Origin: Candidatus Baldrarchaeota archaeon | GTDB taxonomy: Archaea; Asgardarchaeota; Baldrarchaeia; Baldrarchaeales; DXJG01 | Assembly: GCA_030587435.1 (NCBI GenBank) | Contig: JAUQZC010000180.1 | Coordinates: forward strand, 1-41,060 | Direction: 5' to 3' | DNA length: 41,060 nucleotides | Part shown: piece after piece, positions 17,857 to 25,961 of the stretch | Numbering within the stretch: position 1 is the stretch's first letter | Layout of the letters: each line of letters opens with the position of its first letter | Notes under the pieces: model-generated | The model's input: only the letters and a program-made list of their open reading frames with translations | Told to the model about the DNA's origin: nothing | Database searches by the model: none | Position numbers and translations under genes: made by a program

Positions 17857-19899
17857 ATGGGAAATGAGAAGAAAATTATTATGGGGATCGATATTCTACC
17901 GATGAGATCCCCCTCCTCCAGACGGCGAACAAAATACGCTGTAGTAATTTTTAAAGACAATAAAATTGTTGAAAAAATCGATGAACTAAGTTATTACAAG
18001 CTTATAGAAAAAATTAACAGAATTAAACCAGACATAATAGCTGTAGACAATATATTTGAACTCGGCTCTGAAGAAAAGCACATAATAGATTTTATGTTAA
18101 GGATTCCTCCAAAAAGTAAGTTAATTCAGGTAACCGGATCACCACTACATGGAATGGAGCCGCTTCATAGATTAGCTAAAAGACATAACATAAACATTCC
18201 AAGCAGAGCATCTCCATTGGAAGAAGCTGAAGCTTCAGCATTACTTGCTGCAAAAGGTGTGGGATTTTTAGTTTCTGCTTTTGAGGAAGAGACTCAGATA
18301 ACAGTGTCTAGGGGAAGGAGTTTAGGGCCTGGAGGATGGAGTCAAGACAGGTATCGAAGAAGATTGCATGCACTTGTGCAGCAAGTGACGCATCAAATAG
18401 AGAAAGCACTTACCGCGCATAAGCTGGATTTTGATTTGTACATTAGAAGATCTGAACATGGAATTGTTAGAAGTAAATTTATTGTTTATGCAAATTATGA
18501 TACCGTATTAAGTCTTATAAAGCCTGTTAAGGGGCAAGATGTTCAGGTAAAAATAGTTCCAGTTCAGAAGAAACGCATAGAATTTTTACCATTGCAATTT
18601 TCGGATGTAAGAATGAAAGAAACAAAATATATTATAGTTGGAGTGGATCCTGGAGTCACTACTGGAGTTGCCATTTTAGATATGGATGGTAACATACTGG
18701 AGGTGCGAAGTGGAAAAGAACTAACAAGAGGAGAAATTATAAGACTAATTGCTAAACATGGAATTCCTATAGTGATAGCTACTGATGTAACGCAAGTACC
18801 TCAGTTTGTTGAGAAATTAGCGAAAGCATTGAACTCCCAGCTATTTCAACCCCCAAGACCACTGACTGTCGTCGAAAAAAGAACACTTGTTCAAGAGTAT
18901 CTTAAAAAATTAGACATAGAAGAGATATCTCTTGATTCACATCAACGAGATGCATTAGCTGCTGCAATAAAAGCTTATCAGAGTTTAAAAAATAAGCTTA
19001 ACCGCATTGAGGCCCGCATAAAAGAAATGGGTGTTAAAGTGCCCATTGACCCAGTAAAGACGCTGGTGATTCAAGGAATGTCTATTAAAGATGCTATAAA
19101 TAAAGTGATTTGCGAGTTAGAAGAACGGAGAAAGAAAGAAGAAGTAAAAGAAACGGTAGGAGCCGCCAAAAAAACGGTAAGTCCAGAAATTTTAGACTTA
19201 AAAGAACAATTACAAGCTAAGGAAAAAATCATTAAAAGACTAGAAGAACAACTTCAGAAATTGAAGGAGAAAATATGTGAACTTGAAAGAGAAAATCAAA
19301 AGCTAAAGAAATTAATAGAAAAAATATCGTCTAAGCAAGCCATTGAAATTAGGAAAAAGAAAGAAATTTTGTTTAGAGAGAAAGAAATAGAAAGGCTAAA
19401 GAAAGATAATTTGAGTCTTAAAAATGAAATATCGAAGCTTAATGAGAAAATTGCTCAACTGATCAGAATGAGAATAATGGAAACAAGAGGATTGGCAGTA
19501 CCATTAAAGGTCATAAAACGGTTTTCTCAAGAAGGAATATTAGAAGCTGAGAAAGAATTTGGAATAAGGAAAGGAGATGTCGTGTTTCTTCTAGATGCTA
19601 GTGGAGGAGGCCCTTCAACTGCTAGACTACTTATTGAAAAGGGTATAAGAGCGATAATATGTGGAACGCAGATGAGCCACATGGCATTTAGAGAATTTTT
19701 CGAAGCCAAAATACCAGTACTATCAGTAAGTGAGGTAAACGTAAAGCAGGTCGATGAATTTGCAATTATCGATAAGAAAGAGCTTGAACAAGCCATTGAA
19801 GCTTGTCTAAGAGAATACTCAGAGATGGAAAAGAGAGAGATGGAGGAAAAAATAGAAAAAATTCTAGAAAGATATAGAAGAGAAAGAGGGCTGACATAA
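17857..19899 (+). CDS. DUF460 (COG2433) archaeal RNase H-fold protein with coiled coil
   Basis: The 680-residue product matches the archaeal family DUF460/COG2433, uncharacterised but predicted to contain RNase H/RuvC-like folds. An N-terminal domain starts IIMGIDILPM with a conserved Asp; GGWSQDRYRRRLHALV is a family hallmark. A second RuvC-like domain begins near residue 265 with VGVDPGVTTGVAIL, followed by IATDV and SHQRDALAAAIKAY, which supply acidic residues. Residues about 440-550 form a long Lys/Glu-rich coiled coil, and a C-terminal alpha/beta domain (VVFLLDASGGGPSTARLLIEKG) follows. A Holliday-junction or RNA-processing role is plausible but unproven. The start is ATG 17857 behind GGTGA. 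Confidence 0.88.
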   Translation: MGNEKKIIMGIDILPMRSPSSRRRTKYAVVIFKDNKIVEKIDELSYYKLIEKINRIKPDIIAVDNIFELGSEEKHIIDFMLRIPPKSKLIQVTGSPLHGMEPLHRLAKRHNINIPSRASPLEEAEASALLAAKGVGFLVSAFEEETQITVSRGRSLGPGGWSQDRYRRRLHALVQQVTHQIEKALTAHKLDFDLYIRRSEHGIVRSKFIVYANYDTVLSLIKPVKGQDVQVKIVPVQKKRIEFLPLQFSDVRMKETKYIIVGVDPGVTTGVAILDMDGNILEVRSGKELTRGEIIRLIAKHGIPIVIATDVTQVPQFVEKLAKALNSQLFQPPRPLTVVEKRTLVQEYLKKLDIEEISLDSHQRDALAAAIKAYQSLKNKLNRIEARIKEMGVKVPIDPVKTLVIQGMSIKDAINKVICELEERRKKEEVKETVGAAKKTVSPEILDLKEQLQAKEKIIKRLEEQLQKLKEKICELERENQKLKKLIEKISSKQAIEIRKKKEILFREKEIERLKKDNLSLKNEISKLNEKIAQLIRMRIMETRGLAVPLKVIKRFSQEGILEAEKEFGIRKGDVVFLLDASGGGPSTARLLIEKGIRAIICGTQMSHMAFREFFEAKIPVLSVSEVNVKQVDEFAIIDKKELEQAIEACLREYSEMEKREMEEKIEKILERYRRERGLT

Positions 19900-19924
19900 T
19901 TATTATGAACTTCAGAAAATTAGT

Positions 19925-20173
19925 TTAGCCTTCTTCCCAATCACTTTCAGTAACATCTGGTTTAATAAATAATATATTATTTCCTCGGATGAAAATTTCT
20001 CCGTATTTAGCTTTTGGTTCTCCTTCTTCAACCTCTTCGGCACCACTAAGAACTAAATTCATATAGTTATCCACTTCGATAAGTCTGCCTTTATATTCTA
20101 AGCCATTTTTTAATTTAACAAGAACTAAATTGTTTATTGATTTTGCCAGTAGTTTAAGTGGGTCTTTTTCCAT
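19925..20173 (-). CDS. Sm-like (LSm/SmAP) RNA-binding protein
   Basis: The 82-residue product forms the Sm fold: Sm1 motif (VLVKLKNGLEYKGRLIEVDNYMNLVL) and Sm2 motif (EIFIRGNNILFI) with the RG pair that contacts uridine bases. Archaeal LSm proteins assemble into heptameric rings that bind U-rich RNA. The acidic C-terminus TESDWEEG is a little longer than usual. An upstream in-frame extension reaches 20215, but ATG 20171-20173 is chosen because a GGGGG site lies about 9-11 nt before it and the conserved N-terminus starts there. Confidence 0.92.
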   Translation of the reverse strand: MEKDPLKLLAKSINNLVLVKLKNGLEYKGRLIEVDNYMNLVLSGAEEVEEGEPKAKYGEIFIRGNNILFIKPDVTESDWEEG

Positions 20174-20281
20174 GTAACACATGCCCCCTGATTCTCGAAA
20201 AAATGTGTAACTCAAACAATAAAAACCTTGCTATCTATTCATGTACATTTTTTATTTCAAATCAAATAGTGACGTAATCTT

Positions 20282-20827
20282 TTAAATTTTCCCATGTCCA
20301 TAGATATCCTCGCTACCAAGTGACCCAAAAACCTCAATATCCCTTAAACCAGCCTGTGAGAGTAGAATTTCTAAGTCCTTTACATTTAGGGACTTTGATA
20401 AAACTGATAAATGCACCATGCTTCCCTTCTTACAAACCCTAACTATTTCATTTAACGATAACATAGGATTGGGTAAATTTTGAAGTAACGTAACACTAAA
20501 AGCTCCGCAAAAAATATTATCACGTAAAGGTAGAAAATCAGAATCACAGCAAACAAGGAAAACTTTTTGCAAAGTGATTGCTTTCTTTGCTCTCCTTAAC
20601 ATTTCAATAGAAAAATCAATCCCAACAACCCTAAACCCTCTCATGGTAAGCAATTCACAGAACAAACCAGTCCCACACCCTACGTCAACAACCAAAGATC
20701 TTATTTCATGAGTTTTTCGAAGAAGGATGGTGTACTTAATCATTTGGATCTCTTGATACCTCTTATTATAAACCCCTGCTGAACTATCGTAAAAAAATTT
20801 CACTCTCCGCTTCTTACTAAAACTCAA
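20282..20827 (-). CDS. Class I SAM-dependent methyltransferase
   Basis: The 181-residue product has a class I methyltransferase fold: motif I VVDVGCGTGLFCELL, an acidic end of strand 2 at VVGIDFSIEMLRRA, motif IV-like FSVTLLQNLPNP and a post-motif strand. It resembles UbiE/Methyltransf_11 proteins; the substrate is unknown. TTG at 20825-20827 is the likely start because GGAGGG lies 6 nt upstream; the in-frame TTG at 20848 would place that ribosome-binding site inside the gene. Two tiny ORFs precede it on the same strand and may couple its translation. At about 180 residues it is short for the family but has all core strands. Confidence 0.82.
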   Translation of the reverse strand: MSFSKKRRVKFFYDSSAGVYNKRYQEIQMIKYTILLRKTHEIRSLVVDVGCGTGLFCELLTMRGFRVVGIDFSIEMLRRAKKAITLQKVFLVCCDSDFLPLRDNIFCGAFSVTLLQNLPNPMLSLNEIVRVCKKGSMVHLSVLSKSLNVKDLEILLSQAGLRDIEVFGSLGSEDIYGHGKI

Positions 20828-20855
20828 TATTTGCCCTCCATCAGTCAAACATCAT

Positions 20856-20939
20856 TCAAACTGGTATTTGCCACGTAAAAACAAGAGAACACTCGTTAAA
20901 CATGTAATTAAGGGCCTCTGCGTAACTATGACCAGTCAT
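20856..20939 (-). CDS. Tiny ORF of 27 codons with perfect ribosome-binding site
   Basis: The frame runs ATG 20937-20939 to TGA 20856-20858 and encodes MTGHSYAEALNYMFNECS followed by a hydrophobic tail LVFTWQIPV. It is preceded at ideal spacing by AAGGAGG, the strongest ribosome-binding site in this part of the window. It ends 28 nt before the methyltransferase start. It may be a leader peptide controlling the methyltransferase, a small functional protein or a remnant. I do not recognise the sequence. Confidence 0.45.
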   Translation of the reverse strand: MTGHSYAEALNYMFNECSLVFTWQIPV

Positions 20940-20974
20940 AAATTCCTCCTTGCCGGATTGTCGTCATCGGCCAT
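20936..20974 (-). CDS. Tiny ORF of 12 codons overlapping the next by ATGA
   Basis: ATG at 20972-20974 opens MADDDNPARRNL, and its TGA overlaps the ATG of the 27-codon ORF in the classic ATGA coupling arrangement. A minus-strand TATA-like CTTTTAAG (21024-21031) lies about 50 bp upstream. The ribosome-binding site for this first ORF is weak. It is short enough to be chance, but the overlap and promoter spacing make it worth listing. Confidence 0.25.
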   Translation of the reverse strand: MADDDNPARRNL

Positions 20975-21332
20975 CTTTATGTTTCCTAATTTGATTATTT
21001 ATCTTTTATGTTTAGTCTGTATCCTTAAAAGAGTATACATATTAAACTTGCTTTTCTCATTTATCATTTCCGTTTCATACACTATATAGATGAACTTAGA
21101 CATGGGACTTGGTGTTACACTGTATCAAGCAAATATGCAAAATAGAAGTTTTTGTTTAAAGCATTAAGTCTAAGGGTTTAGAAAATTATCAAAGAAGACG
21201 AGAGCTCCAAAGGCCTTATGAGATACAACAGATCATGATTAAATTTAATATCATAACTTTATACTTTAAACTGAATAAGTAATGTTTAGAAGGTTAGAAT
21301 AAACAAAAGAGATGAGATTAGGATATTAAGAT
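20975..21332. other. Intergenic region before the L35Ae gene
   Basis: About 360 bp of AT-rich DNA. It holds the probable minus-strand promoter CTTTTAAG at 21024-21031 for the tiny ORFs and methyltransferase, a plus-strand TATA-like CTATATAG near 21081, and a 7-bp inverted repeat CTTAGAC (21095-21101) / GTCTAAG (21168-21174). A 73-codon open frame at 20868-21089 (+) has no ribosome-binding site and is probably chance. Confidence 0.35.
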
Positions 21333-21614
21333 TCAATATAAAATTACTTGGCCACCTATAGCTTCTCCTGGTATTCCTTTTTCCATTCTTGCTCTAAGAG
21401 TTCCTCTTTTTCCGTGTGTTGCTACTATTTTTCCTTTTATTCTCTTTCCTTTTGGCGATTCCCAGATTATTTTTTTGCCTATAAGCTTTGCAGCTGCTTT
21501 TTCACTATTTATCCCAGGAAATTTTATTAAAATCTCGTTAGTCTTTTGGTCATGTTTAGCTCTTCTATAGTTTATTATTACGCCCGTTGATCCTTTTAGG
21601 ACTGTAATGCTCAT
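21333..21614 (-). CDS. rpl35ae: Ribosomal protein L35Ae
   Basis: The 93-residue product is a large-subunit ribosomal protein of the archaeal/eukaryotic family L35Ae (eL33). Recognisable features are the beta-barrel with VIINYRRAKHDQKTNEILIKFPG, a KLIGKKIIWESPKGKRIKGKI core and the conserved ending THGKRGTLRARMEKGIPGEAIGG. The upstream ATG at 21623 directly abuts GAGGGG, so ATG 21612-21614 with 9-nt spacing is the more likely start. It is divergent from the DUF4152 gene across a 69-bp promoter region. The gene is known only from archaea and eukaryotes. Confidence 0.93.
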   Translation of the reverse strand: MSITVLKGSTGVIINYRRAKHDQKTNEILIKFPGINSEKAAAKLIGKKIIWESPKGKRIKGKIVATHGKRGTLRARMEKGIPGEAIGGQVILY

Positions 21615-21627
21615 TGTGGTCATCCCC

Positions 21628-21643
21628 TCTTTCTAGAGAAAGA
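21628..21643. repeat. Inverted repeat in the L35Ae/DUF4152 divergent promoter
   Basis: TCTTTCT (21628-21634) and AGAAAGA (21637-21643) flank a 2-bp centre, between divergent starts at 21614 and 21684. The position suits an operator affecting both genes; no regulator is identified. Confidence 0.25.
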
Positions 21644-21683
21644 CTTATACTTTTAAATTTTTAGTTTTTAAGGGTGTTTTTAA

Positions 21684-22367
21684 ATGCGTATTATTGCGGC
21701 TGATAGTGGGGGCGCAATTCTCAAAGATGACTATGAGCCTACTTGTATAGTTGGTACAGCTGCTGTTTTGGTGGAACCACCTTATCGACACCCGTCTGTG
21801 GTACTCTGGAAACCGTTTGAATATAATTTGAACGAAAGAGAGCCTATATTAAATGAAATGTTATTTTGTTTGGAGCTTCTTAAGAAGTGTGACGCAGATG
21901 TTATTCACTTAGATATAAGTTTAGGTGGAGTTAATCTTTTCGATTTGGATGCTAAGAGACTAGCTAATTATAAAGTTTCTCCTAGAGGTAGGAGAGTTCT
22001 TGAAGGTCTTATACCGAAGTTGAAAAACTCAGCAAAAGGCTTTGATAATATAAAAATTTTATTAGTTGGTAAGGACAGTTCAGCTGTTAGAATTGCTGAG
22101 TTAACGGTTGGAATTAACGGTCTTCTATATATAATTGATAAATTTATGAAGGAGGAGAAGGAAAAAGTTCTATACGGCTTACCTAGAGAGAGTTCCGTAT
22201 TGGTTGGTAAAAACCATTTAACTATTAAATCTCTTAAGGTTTCTGAATTTGACATTTCAATAACAGTAAATTTACCGGAAAATTTGTTAAATGATATCGA
22301 GATTTTAGAGTATCCCAATCCTATAGCCTCTGGTTTTAGGGTTATCGAGCTAAGGAGGCGCCGTTGA
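21684..22367 (+). CDS. DUF4152 archaeal protein
   Basis: The 227-residue product matches the archaea-specific family DUF4152. Typical features are the N-terminus MRIIAADSGGAIL, then TAAVLVEPPYR, the block DADVIHLDISLGGV and ILLVGKDSSAVRIAELTVGI. The acidic residues near the N-terminal strand and in HLDISLGG suggest an RNase H-like or ATPase-like fold, but no activity is known to me. The start is ATG 21684 behind AAGGGTG. It ends 2 nt before the GPN-loop GTPase start, and the two are probably co-transcribed; I recall the pair as neighbours in other archaea, which would hint at a shared role. Confidence 0.8.
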   Translation: MRIIAADSGGAILKDDYEPTCIVGTAAVLVEPPYRHPSVVLWKPFEYNLNEREPILNEMLFCLELLKKCDADVIHLDISLGGVNLFDLDAKRLANYKVSPRGRRVLEGLIPKLKNSAKGFDNIKILLVGKDSSAVRIAELTVGINGLLYIIDKFMKEEKEKVLYGLPRESSVLVGKNHLTIKSLKVSEFDISITVNLPENLLNDIEILEYPNPIASGFRVIELRRRR

Positions 22368-22369
22368 TA

Positions 22370-23128
22370 ATGACGATTCTTAACGTGGTATTTTTGGGCC
22401 CTGCGGGTTCAGGTAAAACGACTTTAACTGCAACATTTGGAGAATAGTTGGAAAAGGAAACAGACTATAAGATTAGTTTGTTAATTTGGATCCTGGATGT
22501 GAATACTTACTCTACAGTCATGATTTTGATATAAGAAGTATAATTACGACGAGAGATATCATGATTAGGGAGAAAATAGGGCCCAACTCTGCTATGGTAA
22601 GAGCTATGGAACTTATGGAAAAACGCATCGAGAATATTGTTGCAGGTATAGTGAAGTTGCTTGGGGATATTTGTATAATCGATACACCTGGGCAAATGGA
22701 AATTTTTATTTTCATGCAGCTGGAACTAAAATTATTAAAGAAATCGAAAACATCGGTCGTACGGTTGATGTTTTCTTCTTGATGTCACTTTAACATCAAG
22801 GGTTTCTGGTTTGATAGCTGCAGAACTGATGAGTATTGCGGTTCAGCTTTTAATGGAAATTCCAACTGTCACAGTTCTCAGCAAAATAGATAAAGCCGAT
22901 AGAGAAAATATAGATAGACTCATCCTAGATATTGAATATTTAAAAGATTCTTTAAGAAAAGAAGGTGGAGGCGTAATAAAAGATTTACCTCTTGAGATTT
23001 CAGAAATCATTGAAGTCTTAAGAGGGTCTTTGAGAATAGTTAAAGTATCTGCAACTAAAGGTATAGGATTTGATCAGTTATATGATTTGATTCACGAAAC
23101 CTTTTGCACTTGTGGAGATTTAACATGA
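22370..23128 (+). pseudogene. GPN-loop GTPase with one nonsense codon and three frameshifts
   Basis: Read across four lesions, this encodes a full-length GPN-loop GTPase of about 253 residues, the archaeal homologue of eukaryotic factors for RNA polymerase assembly. Present are the P-loop GPAGSGKTT, NLDPGCEY, the GPN motif in KIGPNSAM, DTPGQME and the base-recognition SKIDKADR. The frame is broken by TAG 22445-22447 (where FGEWLE is expected, TGG to TAG) and by single-base losses near 22478-22479, 22711-22712 and 22776-22777, each leaving a TT remnant of a codon. Start ATG 22370 has GGAGG upstream. It may be a recent pseudogene, assembly error or, less likely, a recoded gene. Confidence 0.8.
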
Positions 23129-23150
23129 AAAGACAGTGTTGGTGATCTAT

Positions 23151-23555
23151 GTGTCAAAAATAACAAAGATGACCTGTGACTCAAGCTTCCTTTTGGGTGT
23201 TGCTAGGGGGAATAAGAAGGCTGCATCCATTTGGAGTAGGATAAAAGAAGGGAGCATTAAATTGTTTATTCCTTCGATTTCGTTTGTGAAATTTTGCTCG
23301 GAACTCTTAAAAAATGCAGAAGAACATTATATGGATGTGTTTTTAGCTGCTATACGGGCAATGCTTAACATAAAAGTTATACCGATTGACCTCGGTGTTG
23401 CAATAGAGGCTGGACATTTTATGCAAAGAGGATTAGAGTTTGAAGCAGCTATTGTAGGAGCTATTGCTTCGATGTACAAGGTAGATGGTATTATTTCAAT
23501 AAATAAACAATATTATACGAATAAATTAAGCATTCCTGTAATTGATGAATTATAG
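23151..23555 (+). CDS. PIN-domain-like protein
   Basis: The 134-residue product resembles a PIN domain. The first catalytic-type Asp is in KMTCDSSFLLGVARGN, a Glu is in CSELLKN, and EFEAAIVGAIASMYKVDGIISINKQYY corresponds to the last conserved block. In active PIN nucleases that block carries Asp residues; here Glu replaces one and the final TxD is IN, so activity is uncertain. No antitoxin-like gene is adjacent, which argues against a simple VapC pair. GTG 23151 is chosen because GGTGATC lies just upstream; the open frame extends to 23136. It follows the GPN gene by 22 bp. Confidence 0.6.
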   Translation: MSKITKMTCDSSFLLGVARGNKKAASIWSRIKEGSIKLFIPSISFVKFCSELLKNAEEHYMDVFLAAIRAMLNIKVIPIDLGVAIEAGHFMQRGLEFEAAIVGAIASMYKVDGIISINKQYYTNKLSIPVIDEL

Positions 23556-23573
23556 CATTTTACTAAGTTATCT

Positions 23574-24773
23574 TCACGACGAAAAGTCTTTGGCCGTAAA
23601 AAGTTTAATATACTGAAGTACAGTTTTTATAGCGTTAATTTTTAGGGCAAATTGCTGTGCACGTCTTACATTCCTTAAAATATATCCATTATTCATAATT
23701 TCTTCAATAGCTTCAAGTAAGGTTTTTAGGTTTAGATTTTCCTGTTGAATTACTTTTGCAATTCCCATTTTCTGGGCTGATTTAGCATTTCCTTGATGTT
23801 CACTATGAGCTGGTGTTGGAACCAGTATTAGTGGTTTTCCAAAGTATATTGCTTCGGCTACAGTGTTATGTCCTGCTCTGGAGATAATGATGTCGCAGGC
23901 TTTTAACAGTATATATCTGTCTTTAAACCAGTTATAGACATGTAGGTTTTCCTTTTTGTAAGCTATTTCAGGTTTATTTGGATATCCTCTTGTAAAAACA
24001 ATCTGGTAATTGTCAGGGAATTTCTTAAAAACTCTTTCCAGTATGGTATTAATTAAATATTTCTCCTTTTTAGTTCCTCCCATCCCTGCGTAGATTAATG
24101 GTTTGTTTTTATTAAAGCCTAGTTTTGCTTTCAGCTCTTGGGATGGAGGAAGTTCTTCTGGTCTTTTGCTTATTATGGGTCCTATTAGCTTGGCTTTATT
24201 TTCAAGGATTTTTTTCGGGATCTTTAAATTTTCTTTGGCTATTGTATAAGGAGGAGGAAAGTCTGGAATGAGAATAATATTTGCAAGAGACCACCAGGGG
24301 TAAAGTGTGTACATTATGATGAATTCTCCAAAGTGTTTTAATTTTTGTTCTAGTTTCGAGAGAGTTCTGCGGTGAGGGATCAACATTTTAAGTTGATGTA
24401 AAAGTAATATTGATGGTTTTCCAAGAAGACGACAAGCTATCAGAGGAGAGAGCCTTGAGTCAGAAACCACGATATCTGGATTAAAAGTTTTTAATAATTT
24501 TATTTCAGTCGTTAATTGTTTCAAAAAAGTGTGAACGTGTTTTGTGACCTTTGTTGCTGTTCTTTTAAGGTCTACAGCACCGTCTTTGTTTTCTTCGAAC
24601 TTTATTTCTGGCACTTTGACTGCGGGTACATTTTCTGTTCTAAGAAAATCTACTGCATCTCCATATGTGGAGAATAGTATTTTTCCTTTCTTTTTTATGA
24701 TTTCTTTTGCTATTGGTAGACATCGTCCAGCATGACCAAGTGCAACACCGCATGGAGTAAAGTATACTTTCAT
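23574..24773 (-). CDS. GT28/MurG-like glycosyltransferase
   Basis: The 399-residue product has the GT-B fold of MurG- and UDP-glucuronosyltransferase-like enzymes. The N-terminal acceptor domain starts YFTPCGVALGHAGRCLPIA with the glycine-rich loop; the C-terminal donor domain has PLIYAGMGGTKKEKY and the nucleotide-sugar signature ISRAGHNTVAEAIYFGKPLILVP followed by SEHQGNA. It likely transfers a sugar to a lipid or protein carrier on the cytosolic face of the membrane. Donor and acceptor are unknown. It is the last gene of a minus-strand series with AMMECR1, Mut7-C and dihydroorotase, 20 bp after AMMECR1. Confidence 0.88.
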   Translation of the reverse strand: MKVYFTPCGVALGHAGRCLPIAKEIIKKKGKILFSTYGDAVDFLRTENVPAVKVPEIKFEENKDGAVDLKRTATKVTKHVHTFLKQLTTEIKLLKTFNPDIVVSDSRLSPLIACRLLGKPSILLLHQLKMLIPHRRTLSKLEQKLKHFGEFIIMYTLYPWWSLANIILIPDFPPPYTIAKENLKIPKKILENKAKLIGPIISKRPEELPPSQELKAKLGFNKNKPLIYAGMGGTKKEKYLINTILERVFKKFPDNYQIVFTRGYPNKPEIAYKKENLHVYNWFKDRYILLKACDIIISRAGHNTVAEAIYFGKPLILVPTPAHSEHQGNAKSAQKMGIAKVIQQENLNLKTLLEAIEEIMNNGYILRNVRRAQQFALKINAIKTVLQYIKLFTAKDFSS

Positions 24774-24793
24774 GGCGATCCCGTTATTTATAC

Positions 24794-25435
24794 TTATGAA
24801 ATTTCTTTACGTTTTATAGGTCCACGAGGTGATATTTCCTCGAAAATTTCTGCTTGAAATGAATAAATTTTTACACCTCTCTCTAGCCAACAGTCTGGAG
24901 GAAACCCTGCTTTCATGCAACAGTGACTTAGAAACTCCTCTTCATTCCATTTCCATTCAACAGGGACTTGTGGAAGTAGAAGACCCTTGAAGAACCCAGA
25001 CTCAATTATTAAACCATCTCTGCCTATTTTAATTTTTTTAGGGTATTCCTTTGGGTCATCTACTTCGATGAGTTTAGGTGGGGTCAAAACACTTACTTCG
25101 ACAAGTATCTTGTCCAATTCAGTTTCGGTTACAGGTAGAAATCTAGGATCGTTTACAGCGGCTTGTATAGCAGCATCTATTGTGGCTTCCACAAGGGGTA
25201 GTGTTGGATAAGGATAACCAATACATCCTCTTAACGTGGTCTTGTGTGTCTCCGCCTCTACAATCTTATTTAATGTTACAAAGACACCTGCTTTTTGTTT
25301 TAGCTTTTCAGGCGTGTTTTCTGGTACGTTTATTCGCCTTTTCTCTTTCACGTAGGTTTCCATGCTCTTTCTCGCTAGCCTTACTAGGAATTCGCCTTCC
25401 TCTAATGAATAGACATACAAAGCTCTAGCCTCCAA
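24794..25435 (-). CDS. AMMECR1-domain protein
   Basis: The 213-residue product matches the AMMECR1 family, present in archaea, bacteria and eukaryotes. The hallmark LRGCIGYPYPTLPL is present, with AAVNDPRFLPVTETEL and the C-terminal LLLPQVPVEWKWNEEEFLSHCCMKAG. The Cys in RGCIG is nearly invariant and has suggested catalysis, but the biochemical function is not settled; in bacteria and archaea the domain often adjoins MEMO- or radical-SAM-type proteins, neither of which is here. It starts 10 bp after the Mut7-C gene ends, so they share a transcript. Confidence 0.93.
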   Translation of the reverse strand: MEARALYVYSLEEGEFLVRLARKSMETYVKEKRRINVPENTPEKLKQKAGVFVTLNKIVEAETHKTTLRGCIGYPYPTLPLVEATIDAAIQAAVNDPRFLPVTETELDKILVEVSVLTPPKLIEVDDPKEYPKKIKIGRDGLIIESGFFKGLLLPQVPVEWKWNEEEFLSHCCMKAGFPPDCWLERGVKIYSFQAEIFEEISPRGPIKRKEIS

Positions 25436-25445
25436 CTCTCATTAA

Positions 25446-25961
25446 TTATTGAGCACTATCAAAAGTACTAAAGTGACTTGTTTTTACTTTTTCTTTTACC
25501 CTCTCAAGAGTTTTTATCATGTTATTCCACATGCGGCCCTTCCAATAGGTTTTGCGACAGTTCTTACATACCCAAAAGTCTTTATAAACTTTTAATGTAG
25601 TTTCTGGAATATCTAGTTTAAGTTTTTTGGCTTCATCAACTGGTATATGTTGCATTTCACCGTTACATTCAGGACATCTGGACAATTCTGGATTTATTTT
25701 AGGCAAAATGCCAAAGCACTTAATAATATGAGCCAACATGGTTTCAAAATCGTTGCCTTCAACAAGTAACGCTTTAATTCCGCTTTTTAAAGCATGCCTG
25801 TAAAGTTCTACATCCTTGGTTAACAATACTCTTTCTTCCTTTTCTGCTAACTTGACCAGCTCTTCGTCAGTACTCAAGCTGCTGTATAAAGTGTCATAGC
25901 CTAATAGTCTAAGCCATCTTGCAATTCTCCCCAACATGCCATCACATAGGAATTTTACCAT
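25446..25961 (-). CDS. Mut7-C RNase-type PIN-like protein with zinc ribbon
   Basis: The 171-residue product matches Mut7-C, a PIN-like RNase domain followed by a zinc ribbon. VKFLCDGMLGRIARWLRLLGYDT gives the first Asp, and VLLTKDVELYRHA the next acidic block. The ribbon has RCPECNGEM and WVCKNCRKTYWKG, four Cys. In animals the domain is fused to the 3'-5' exonuclease Mut-7; archaeal stand-alone forms are proposed RNases. ATG 25959-25961 is chosen because AGAGAGG precedes it; a longer in-frame extension would lie inside pyrC. The start overlaps the end of pyrC by 20 nt, implying translational coupling. Confidence 0.9.
   Translation of the reverse strand: MVKFLCDGMLGRIARWLRLLGYDTLYSSLSTDEELVKLAEKEERVLLTKDVELYRHALKSGIKALLVEGNDFETMLAHIIKCFGILPKINPELSRCPECNGEMQHIPVDEAKKLKLDIPETTLKVYKDFWVCKNCRKTYWKGRMWNNMIKTLERVKEKVKTSHFSTFDSAQ

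Noticed and set aside
20868..21089. Open frame of 73 codons on the plus strand with hydrophobic product
   Set aside because: It lacks a ribosome-binding site and runs antisense through the tiny ORFs, which have strong translation signals.
22445..22785. Programmed frameshifting or stop-codon readthrough in the GPN GTPase
   Set aside because: Four separate recoding events in one gene, without slippery heptamers or a recoding element, are improbable; decay or local sequence error is simpler.
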